Shown here: positions 1 to 5,368 of the stretch, piece by piece | How the letters are laid out: the number at the start of each line of letters is the position of its first letter | How positions within the stretch are numbered: position 1 is the stretch's first letter | Source of the DNA: Bacteroidota bacterium | GTDB lineage: Bacteria > Bacteroidota > Bacteroidia > Chitinophagales > Chitinophagaceae | Assembly (NCBI GenBank): GCA_023386395.1 | Contig: JAEWJV010000026.1 | Location: 1 to 5,368, forward strand | Direction: 5' to 3' | DNA length: 5,368 nt | Made by a program: the position numbers and the translations under genes | The notes under the pieces: model-generated | The model's database searches: none | What the model saw: the letters and a program-made list of their open reading frames with translations, nothing else | Told to the model about the DNA's origin: nothing

Positions 1-304
1 GTATTGTCTGGAAGGAGCAGACAATAAAGAAGGCGTATGGGATATTATTGTACCGCCTTCAGCCACATTTACGCCGGAAAATATGCAGGTGCTTACAGAA
101 CCTGTTATTGCATTGGAAGGTAAAGGCCTTGCTGCTGTGCCTTCTGCAGATGGCCAGTCTGTTATTATGCAGCAGCGTAAGGTTACAGCTATTCCTTATT
201 ATGCCTGGTGCAATCGCGGTTCCAACGATATGCAGGTATGGCTACCGGCAAAGGTGAACGATGTGAAGATTGGTTATCAAACAAACAACAGCGATCATCA
301 TTAA
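1..304 (+). CDS. DUF1680-family glycoside hydrolase (GH127/GH146-like beta-L-arabinofuranosidase), C-terminal fragment
   Basis: The reading frame is open from position 2 to the TAA at 302-304, giving the last 100 residues of a gene that begins left of the window. Seen: the fragment opens with YCLEGADN, and residues 63-73 read AIPYYAWCNRG, followed by MQVWLP. In the DUF1680 family these two blocks lie in the C-terminal beta-sandwich region, the first normally preceded by RGPLV. Family members remove beta-L-arabinofuranose from plant glycans and glycoproteins using a cysteine nucleophile and a zinc-binding Cys/Glu cluster. Those residues lie upstream, so activity cannot be judged here. Position 70 is Cys where Ala or Asn is common; this is not a known catalytic site. 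GH127 and GH146 cannot be separated from this piece. The next gene follows after three bases in the same frame, suggesting one transcript. Family assignment is fairly sure; exact substrate is inference. Confidence 0.85.
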   Translation, partial: YCLEGADNKEGVWDIIVPPSATFTPENMQVLTEPVIALEGKGLAAVPSADGQSVIMQQRKVTAIPYYAWCNRGSNDMQVWLPAKVNDVKIGYQTNNSDHH

Positions 305-307
305 TAT

Positions 308-1120
308 ATGCAATACAAACGCTTGAAATTTATATTGATTATTGCAGTGATCTTTATTACTGCCAGTTCCCATAAGAATATGCAGACCGGTGATTTTGCC
401 GGCAATACTATTAAAGTAATGACCTATAATGCTCATCATTGCAACCCTCCCGGCAAGCCTGGTGTGATTGATGTAAATGCTATTGCTGCTGTAATTAAAA
501 GGCAAAACGCAGACATAGTGGCTGTGCAGGAAGTGGATGTAAACACAAACCGCTCAGGCAGAATTAATGAAGCGGCACAACTGGCGGTTAAGGCAGGCTA
601 TCCATCTTTCTTCTTTGCAAAAGCAATGGATTTTGATGACGGACAATACGGTATTCTTATATTGTCTAAATACTCGTTAAGTGATACCAAAGCTTACCAC
701 CTGCCGATGGATTCCGTTAATGGCGGCGAACAACGCATGCTGGCAACAGGAACGGTTACGCTTCCAGGCGGTAAAAGTTTTCGTTTTGGCTGCACACATC
801 TGGAAGCCTATCATAAAGCCAGCAGGGATTTACAGATTAAAGAGATTTGCCGCATTGCTGAAGAAACTTCTTTGCCGTTTATTATAGCCGGCGATTTTAA
901 TTCAACCGAAAGGAGCGAAGTAATTAATACGCTTGATGAGCATTTTACACGCACCTGCAATAACTGCCCGCCAACTTTTGGTGAAGATGGCGAAACGGGC
1001 GCCATAGATTTTATTGCATTTAAACCAAAAGAGGCTTTCGCTATATTATCACATAACGTAGTCCAGAATAAAACAGCATCAGACCATATGCCGGTGGTTG
1101 CTGAATTACAGGAGAAATAA
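308..1120 (+). CDS. Exported endonuclease/exonuclease/phosphatase (EEP) superfamily hydrolase
   Basis: A complete 270-residue metal-dependent phosphoesterase. Seen: a likely signal peptide at residues 1-21 (basic KRLK, then a hydrophobic stretch to ITASS, no lipobox cysteine), so it probably acts in the periplasm or outside the cell. The catalytic signature of the EEP fold is intact and in order: TYNAHH with N41, QEVD with the metal ligand E75, a YGILILSK block near 114-121, H164 in CTHLEA, GDFN with D196 and N198, D234 in AIDFIAF, and the terminal SDHMP with D259-H260. C217 and C220 form a CxxC just before PPTFG and could make a disulfide after export (inference). The family includes DNases, sphingomyelinase-like enzymes and phosphoinositide phosphatases, so the substrate is unknown. 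ATG 308 is chosen because it sits directly before the signal peptide. There is no Shine-Dalgarno match, and translation may be coupled to the glycosidase gene that ends three bases earlier. Confidence 0.9.
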   Translation: MQYKRLKFILIIAVIFITASSHKNMQTGDFAGNTIKVMTYNAHHCNPPGKPGVIDVNAIAAVIKRQNADIVAVQEVDVNTNRSGRINEAAQLAVKAGYPSFFFAKAMDFDDGQYGILILSKYSLSDTKAYHLPMDSVNGGEQRMLATGTVTLPGGKSFRFGCTHLEAYHKASRDLQIKEICRIAEETSLPFIIAGDFNSTERSEVINTLDEHFTRTCNNCPPTFGEDGETGAIDFIAFKPKEAFAILSHNVVQNKTASDHMPVVAELQEK

Positions 1121-1219
1121 TAATACAATTCAGCAAATCCAAATTGGATAACCTTCAGAGGTTGTTTCAGCTATCTTAATTTCATATCAGGATTTACAAC
1201 GTCTTATTCCCACTTACAG

Positions 1220-1259
1220 TAAACCAAATCTTTAGAGATTTCTGGTTTATATTCTTTTT
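1220..1259 (+). terminator. Probable intrinsic terminator of the glycosidase-EEP unit
   Basis: Arms TAAACCA (1220-1226) and TGGTTTA (1243-1249) pair, and inside them AATCT (1227-1231) pairs with AGATT (1236-1240) around a TTAG loop, leaving a two-base bulge (1241-1242). A T-rich run TTCTTTTT follows at 1252-1259. This is the expected form of a rho-independent terminator, but the stem is AT-rich and lies 100 bases after the EEP stop codon, so it may be weak. It could instead be a chance AT-rich palindrome. Confidence 0.45.
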
Positions 1260-1339
1260 AAAATTTTGATATTTCTTTCAATTCATTCTTTTCAGGAACC
1301 AAACCGGTCAAATAATCAAACTGCCGTTTATGTATAATA

Positions 1340-1371
1340 TTGAACTATGCAATGCATGGTACTTACATTTG
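1340..1371 (+). promoter_or_regulatory. Bacteroidota-type sigma promoter for the outer-membrane receptor gene
   Basis: TACATTTG at 1364-1371 matches the Bacteroidota -7 consensus TAnnTTTG at every fixed base, and a TTG at 1340-1342 lies 21 bases upstream, within the 17-23 base spacing reported for the -33 element. Transcription would start around 1376-1380, giving an A/T-rich leader of roughly 35 bases before ATG 1413. That short distance and the absence of another full match in the 1121-1412 gap support the call. The start site itself is inferred. Confidence 0.7.
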
Positions 1372-1391
1372 TTATGTAATTATCATAACAA
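1363..1391. repeat. Overlapping inverted repeats across the -7 element and start site; candidate operator
   Basis: TTGTTATG (1369-1376) and CATAACAA (1384-1391) are perfect 8-bp inverted arms separated by seven bases (TAATTAT). A second, overlapping pair, TTACAT (1363-1368) and ATGTAA (1374-1379), has a five-base spacer. Together they cover the -7 element and the expected start site. The left arms lie at or before the start site, so they would not form an RNA hairpin; a DNA operator for a dimeric regulator is the more likely reading. No known operator consensus (for example Fur or BlaI/MecI) fits well. The region is AT-rich, so chance symmetry remains possible. Confidence 0.45.
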
Positions 1392-1412
1392 GGAACTTTA
1401 ATAAACTGCAAG

Positions 1413-3842
1413 ATGAAAACTTTTTTTACACTTACCATTATTTTAAGTTGTTGCTTTTCAATAGTTAATGCGCAATATTTCTCTATTAATGGCAAAGTAG
1501 CTATTGCTGAAAAACCGTTAGAGGCTGCCACAATTATGCTGCTAAAGCCGGACTCATCAATGCTGAAACAGCAATTCTCCGATAAAAACGGACAATTTTT
1601 AATAGATAAAATCAGTAAAGGTAACTACCTGGCTTCCGTTCAGTTTGTGGGTAATGAAACCTGGTATTCGCCGCTTATAACACTCGATAACGAGCATCCA
1701 ATGGTTGATCTGAAAACCATCAGTCTTCAATCTTCAGCCAAACTTTCTGATGTGGTAGTTACATCGCAAAGACAATTCATCGAACAAAAAATTGATAAAA
1801 CTGTTGTAAATATAGATGCATCACCCACCAATGCCGGTTTATCGGCTTACGAAATCCTGGAAAAAACACCGGGTGTTGTGGTGGATAAAGATGGCAATAT
1901 AAGCCTGAAAGGAAAAGGCGGCGTAGTAGTAATGATTGACGGTAAGCCTACTTACTTAAGCGCCCAGGACCTGGCCAATTATTTAAAGAATCTACCATCA
2001 ACAAGCCTCGACCAGATTGAATTGATGACGAACCCGTCTGCTAAATATGATGCGGCAGGCAATTCAGGCATTATTAATTTCAAAACCAAGAAAACAAAGG
2101 TTAAAGGATTTAGTGCCGGCGTAACAACAGGCTTTGGTATCGGTAAATTTCCAAAAACAAATGAGAGCATCAACTTTAATTATCGTTCGGGTAAAGTAAA
2201 TGTGTTTGGCAACTATAGTTATAATTACAGCAAACGTTATCATACACTTGACCTTGAAAGAAATTTTAGAAATGAGGCAGGTGAAATAGATACAAAATTT
2301 GTACAGACCAGTGATATGCAATCTGAATATCAATCGCATTATTTTAAAACCGGCCTCGATTTTTATGCTACTAAAAAAACAACGCTAGGTTTTTCAGTAA
2401 ACGGCAATTTCAACCCCGGCACTAACACTAACAATAATGTTACAGATATATATAACGCAGCTAACGCGCTGCAAAACGAAACTTATACAAACAGTATTTC
2501 AAAAAACAACTGGAAAAATTATGGCGCCAATCTTAACATGGAAACAAAATTTGATTCTGCCGGAAGAGAGTTGTCTGCCAATATAGATTATCTGCAATAT
2601 CAATCTTCATCTGACCAGCTTTTCGTAAATAGTTTTTATGATGAGAAGAGTAATAAGATTTCTGCTGATGAATTGCTGCGTGGCGAACTGCCCGGTAAAA
2701 TAAATATTTACAGTGGTAAGATTGATTACGTGCATCCTTTAAAAAACAACATGAAAATTGAAGCCGGCTTAAAAAGCAGTTATGTAAAAACAGATAACAA
2801 TGCCCTTTATACTAATTTTATTAACGATGAATGGATTACAGATTCAGGCCGTTCTAACCATTTTGTATATGAAGAAAACATCAATGCAGCTTATGTAAAT
2901 GCAAGCAAACAATTGAATAAGAAATGGAGCGCCCAGTTGGGCCTGCGTCTTGAAAATACTAACGCAAAGGGCAGGCAGTTAACTACCGGCGAAACATTTA
3001 AACGCAATTACACGCAGTTGTTCCCCACAGCCTATATTAATTATGCTTTGAATGATAAAAACCAGTTGAATTTAAATTACGGAAGAAGAATCCAAAGGCC
3101 TGATTACGGCGACATGAATCCCTTCTATTATTTTCTTGATAAATATACGTATGAAGTGGGCAATCCTTACCTGAAGCCGCAGTTCAGTCATAATATCGAG
3201 CTGACGCATGTATATAAAAACATGATCACTTCCACATTAAGTTATGCGTTGGTAAACGACATTATAAATGAACAGTTGATGCAGATAGACAGCACGCACA
3301 CAACGTTTGTAACCAAAACAAATCTCGCCAGACAAAACAGTTTTACATTAAGCGTAAATGCAGCAGTACCTGTTACAAAATGGTGGAGGGCCAATCTATA
3401 TGTTCAGGGTGCTTATAACAAGTATAAGGGATTTGTGAACACCGGTATAATTAACGTGGAAGGACCGGCATTTAATGCCAATATGCAAAACCAGTTTACT
3501 TTACCCAAAGGATGGAGCGCAGAATTAAGCGGTTACTTTAACAGCAAAGCAATTTATGGTACTGTCGTTGGCCTGCCGCAGGGTGCAGTGAATTTTGCCG
3601 TTGCCAAAAAAGTTTTGAAAGATAAGGGCTCTGTAAAATTAAATGTACGCGATATTTTAGGTATTCAGCAGTGGAAAGGCTACAGCCGCTATCAGAACGT
3701 GGATGTGAAGATTCATAACAAATGGGAAAGCCGTGTGGTAAACCTCACGTTTACTTACCGCTTTAGCAAAGGCCAGAAAGCCGAACAGCGCAATCACAGC
3801 AGCTCCGACGAAGAACAAAGCCGTGTAAAAGGAAAAGGATAA
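1413..3842 (+). CDS. TonB-dependent-receptor-like outer membrane beta-barrel protein (OMP_b-brl_3 type)
   Basis: A complete 809-residue outer membrane protein of about the usual length for its family. Seen: a signal peptide at 1-20 cut at VNA|Q; a CarboxypepD_reg-like beta-sandwich at about 22-105; SDVVVT at 112-117, which resembles a TonB box; a plug-like domain at about 122-228 with EKTPGVVVDKDG, MIDGKPTYLS and MTNPSAKYDAAGNSGIINFKTKK split over 150-227; and a barrel from about 230 to 784 rich in alternating aromatic strands. The family hallmark RRIQRPDYGDMNPF (558-571) with EVGNPYLKP (581-589) is intact. The last strand ends YRF at 782-784, followed by a polar 25-residue tail. Such proteins are thought to import or bind large substrates, but no SusD partner or substrate gene is adjacent, so the ligand is unknown. 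It has its own promoter and terminator, so it is probably monocistronic. Start ATG 1413 is fixed by the signal peptide; AAGGA at 1390-1394 is too far away to serve as a normal ribosome binding site. Confidence 0.93.
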   Translation: MKTFFTLTIILSCCFSIVNAQYFSINGKVAIAEKPLEAATIMLLKPDSSMLKQQFSDKNGQFLIDKISKGNYLASVQFVGNETWYSPLITLDNEHPMVDLKTISLQSSAKLSDVVVTSQRQFIEQKIDKTVVNIDASPTNAGLSAYEILEKTPGVVVDKDGNISLKGKGGVVVMIDGKPTYLSAQDLANYLKNLPSTSLDQIELMTNPSAKYDAAGNSGIINFKTKKTKVKGFSAGVTTGFGIGKFPKTNESINFNYRSGKVNVFGNYSYNYSKRYHTLDLERNFRNEAGEIDTKFVQTSDMQSEYQSHYFKTGLDFYATKKTTLGFSVNGNFNPGTNTNNNVTDIYNAANALQNETYTNSISKNNWKNYGANLNMETKFDSAGRELSANIDYLQYQSSSDQLFVNSFYDEKSNKISADELLRGELPGKINIYSGKIDYVHPLKNNMKIEAGLKSSYVKTDNNALYTNFINDEWITDSGRSNHFVYEENINAAYVNASKQLNKKWSAQLGLRLENTNAKGRQLTTGETFKRNYTQLFPTAYINYALNDKNQLNLNYGRRIQRPDYGDMNPFYYFLDKYTYEVGNPYLKPQFSHNIELTHVYKNMITSTLSYALVNDIINEQLMQIDSTHTTFVTKTNLARQNSFTLSVNAAVPVTKWWRANLYVQGAYNKYKGFVNTGIINVEGPAFNANMQNQFTLPKGWSAELSGYFNSKAIYGTVVGLPQGAVNFAVAKKVLKDKGSVKLNVRDILGIQQWKGYSRYQNVDVKIHNKWESRVVNLTFTYRFSKGQKAEQRNHSSSDEEQSRVKGKG

Positions 3843-3862
3843 AGCAGGATTGTTATTTAAAA

Positions 3863-3901
3863 ATAAAAGGCATAGGATTTTTGAAATCCTATGCCTTTTA
3901 T
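3863..3901. terminator. Bidirectional intrinsic terminator between convergent genes
   Basis: A perfect 18-bp stem pairs 3863-3880 with 3884-3901 around a three-base TTG loop. The core GGCATAGGATTT pairs with AAATCCTATGCC, and the arms end in an AAAA run on the left and a TTTT run on the right. Read on either strand it therefore gives a hairpin followed by a U-run. It starts 20 bases after the receptor stop codon and ends 50 bases from the mutase stop codon, as expected for a shared terminator of two convergent genes. Confidence 0.92.
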
Positions 3902-3951
3902 CATGCAATGCTATTGCTATAAATTTATGGATACCCCGAATCGCAGAAGCC

Positions 3952-5368
3952 CTACCTGTATTCACCAAATACTTTTCGTAAGGTATCGGCTATTTCACCA
4001 AGTGTGCAAAAATTCTCAACTGCATCAATAACGGAAGGCATTATATTTTCGCCTGAAACTGCTTTGCCATGCAGGGTTTCAAGACATGCCATTGCAGATA
4101 CTTTATTGCGGGATTCCTTCAATTGTTTTAATTTTTCAACCTGTACTTTCCGAATGCTGTCATCTATTTTCAGCAAAGGAATTTTTTCTTCATCGTCAAC
4201 CATGAATTTATTTACACCAACAATAATCTTTTCTCCTGATTCCACTTTACGCTGGTATTCATAAGCGCTGCGGGCAATTTCATTCTGCATAAAACCTTCT
4301 TCTATCGCAGCAACGCTTCCGCCCAAAACATCAACCTGTTCTATTAATTCCCATGCGGCTTTTTCAATTTCGCCGGTAAGCGATTCAATAAAATAACTGC
4401 CGCCTAACGGATCAGCAGTATCGGCAATGCCACTTTCATAAGCTGCAATTTGTTGCGTGCGTAAAGCAATGCGGGCCGCTTCTTCTGTTGGTAAACTTAA
4501 TGCTTCATCGTACCCGTTTGTATGCAGGCTTTGTGTGCCGCCTAAAACTGCCGCGATTGTTTGTATGGTTACCCTCGAAATATTATTCAGTGGTTGCTGG
4601 GCCGTTAATGTACTGCCGCCGGTTTGTGTGTGAAAACGCAGCATCATGGCTTTTGGATCTGTTGCCCCGAGTGACCGCATCATCTTTGCCCACATTCTTC
4701 TTGCCGCACGAAATTTGGCTACTTCTTCAAACAAATTATTATGCGCATTAAAAAAGAAGGAGAGGCGCTTGCCAAACACATTTATATCAAGCCCTTTTTC
4801 CATGGCTGCCTGAACATAGGCTTTTCCATTGCTTAATGTAAATGCGATTTCCTGCACCGCAGTGCTGCCTGCTTCGCGAATGTGGTAACCTGAAATGGAT
4901 ATGGTATTCCATTTTGGCAATTCATTGCTGCACCATTCAAAAATATCGGTGATGATATGCATGGAAGGTTTGGGCGGATAGATATAAGTGCCGCGTGCTG
5001 CATATTCTTTCAGGATATCATTTTGTATAGTACCTGATATTTTTTTAAGATCGGCGCCCTGCTGTTTTGCCAGCGCCACATATAAACCCAATAAAATAAA
5101 ACCCGTGGCATTAATCGTCATTGAAGTAGTAATATCCTGCAGCTGAATACCATCGAATAAAGTTTGTATGTCTTCGATGCTATTAATTGCAACGCCAACC
5201 TTTCCCACTTCGCCATCAGCAAGCTCATGATCGCTGTCGTAACCAATTTGTGTAGGCAGGTCAAAAGCAACGCTTAAACCATTTACGCCCTGTGATAATA
5301 AATAATGATAACGTTTATTGCTTTCTTCTGCAGTGGAGAAACCCGCATACTGGCGCATGGTCCAAAGC
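3952..5368 (-). CDS. Methylmalonyl-CoA mutase large (catalytic barrel) subunit, 5'-truncated by the window edge
   Basis: Adenosylcobalamin-dependent interconversion of methylmalonyl-CoA and succinyl-CoA, in the cytoplasm. The frame runs off the right edge: before the first visible Met (5356-5358) it continues as LWT, so that Met is internal ([17 protein letters not shown] is a family block). Counting from that Met as 1, 468 residues are visible, ending at FGEYR and a TAG at 3952-3954. Seen: [17 protein letters not shown] (27-43), [10 protein letters not shown] (110-119), SISGYH with Y158-H159, LSFFFNAH (199-206), [16 protein letters not shown] (241-256) and [14 protein letters not shown] (277-290). 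By alignment from memory, Y4, Q112, R122, Y158 and H159 correspond to Tyr89, Gln197, Arg207, Tyr243 and His244 of the Propionibacterium enzyme. Tyr and Arg at the first and third of these favour methylmalonyl-CoA; isobutyryl-CoA mutase has Phe and Gln. The cobalamin-binding domain is absent, so a separate small subunit is needed. Confidence 0.93.
   Translation of the reverse strand, partial: LWTMRQYAGFSTAEESNKRYHYLLSQGVNGLSVAFDLPTQIGYDSDHELADGEVGKVGVAINSIEDIQTLFDGIQLQDITTSMTINATGFILLGLYVALAKQQGADLKKISGTIQNDILKEYAARGTYIYPPKPSMHIITDIFEWCSNELPKWNTISISGYHIREAGSTAVQEIAFTLSNGKAYVQAAMEKGLDINVFGKRLSFFFNAHNNLFEEVAKFRAARRMWAKMMRSLGATDPKAMMLRFHTQTGGSTLTAQQPLNNISRVTIQTIAAVLGGTQSLHTNGYDEALSLPTEEAARIALRTQQIAAYESGIADTADPLGGSYFIESLTGEIEKAAWELIEQVDVLGGSVAAIEEGFMQNEIARSAYEYQRKVESGEKIIVGVNKFMVDDEEKIPLLKIDDSIRKVQVEKLKQLKESRNKVSAMACLETLHGKAVSGENIMPSVIDAVENFCTLGEIADTLRKVFGEYR

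Noticed and set aside
1146..1167. Small hairpin (AACCT / AGGTT around TCAG, extended by G-U pairs) shortly after the EEP stop codon
   Set aside because: Only five Watson-Crick pairs before wobble pairs, and no clean T-run follows. The hairpin at 1220-1259 is a better terminator candidate.
1261..1268. Possible second -7 element (AAATTTTG)
   Set aside because: It lacks the first T of TAnnTTTG and overlaps the T-rich end of the terminator-like hairpin.
1333..1338. TATAAT hexamer resembling an E. coli -10 box
   Set aside because: Bacteroidota sigma factors use TAnnTTTG, and a perfect match to that lies just downstream. There is no good TTGACA at the right spacing, and AT-rich sequence gives TATAAT easily.
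1328..1531. Short minus-strand open frame across the receptor promoter and signal-peptide region
   Set aside because: It overlaps the promoter and the start of a well-supported gene on the other strand and shows no family resemblance.
3905..3917. GCAAT-GCT-ATTGC inverted repeat beside the bidirectional terminator
   Set aside because: A five-base arm with a three-base loop is expected by chance, and the adjacent 18-bp stem explains termination.
3657..3968. Minus-strand open frame with hydrophobic stretches that could look like a membrane protein
   Set aside because: It runs antisense through the receptor's 3' end, the bidirectional terminator and the mutase stop. Its hydrophobicity is a by-product of the complementary strand.
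4488..4751. Plus-strand open frame inside the mutase gene
   Set aside because: It lies wholly antisense to a strongly conserved enzyme and has no recognisable motif or initiation signal.

Overview
The window looks like part of a Bacteroidota chromosome, plausibly from the Chitinophagaceae or a close relative (lineage is inference). The grounds are low GC, a DUF1680-type glycosidase tail, a two-part outer-membrane receptor with a CarboxypepD_reg-like domain and an OMP_b-brl_3-type barrel, a perfect TAnnTTTG promoter element, no clear Shine-Dalgarno sequences, and an acyl-CoA mutase large subunit without a fused cobalamin domain.

Layout. Positions 1-304 (+) hold the last 100 codons of a DUF1680 (GH127/GH146-like) beta-L-arabinofuranosidase. 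Three bases later, in the same reading frame, starts a complete exported endonuclease/exonuclease/phosphatase-fold (EEP) hydrolase (308-1120, +); the two are probably co-transcribed. The 292-base gap 1121-1412 contains no credible gene. It holds a terminator-like hairpin (1220-1259) and a Bacteroidota-type promoter (1340-1371) with inverted repeats over its -7 element and start-site region. This promoter drives a complete 809-residue TonB-dependent-receptor-like outer membrane protein (1413-3842, +). A perfect 18-bp hairpin (3863-3901), flanked by A and T tracts, is a bidirectional terminator between this gene and the convergent methylmalonyl-CoA mutase large-subunit gene (3952-5368, -), whose 5' end lies beyond the right edge.

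The genes form three transcription units with no obvious shared pathway: plant-glycan/phosphoester hydrolysis on the left, an orphan outer-membrane receptor in the middle, and propionate/succinate (methylmalonyl-CoA) metabolism on the right. I see no mobile element, CRISPR array, RNA gene or novel multi-gene system. The points most worth checking are the operator-like repeats at the receptor promoter, and the mutase, which combines a split domain layout with methylmalonyl-type substrate residues and has no room for its cobalamin subunit downstream.
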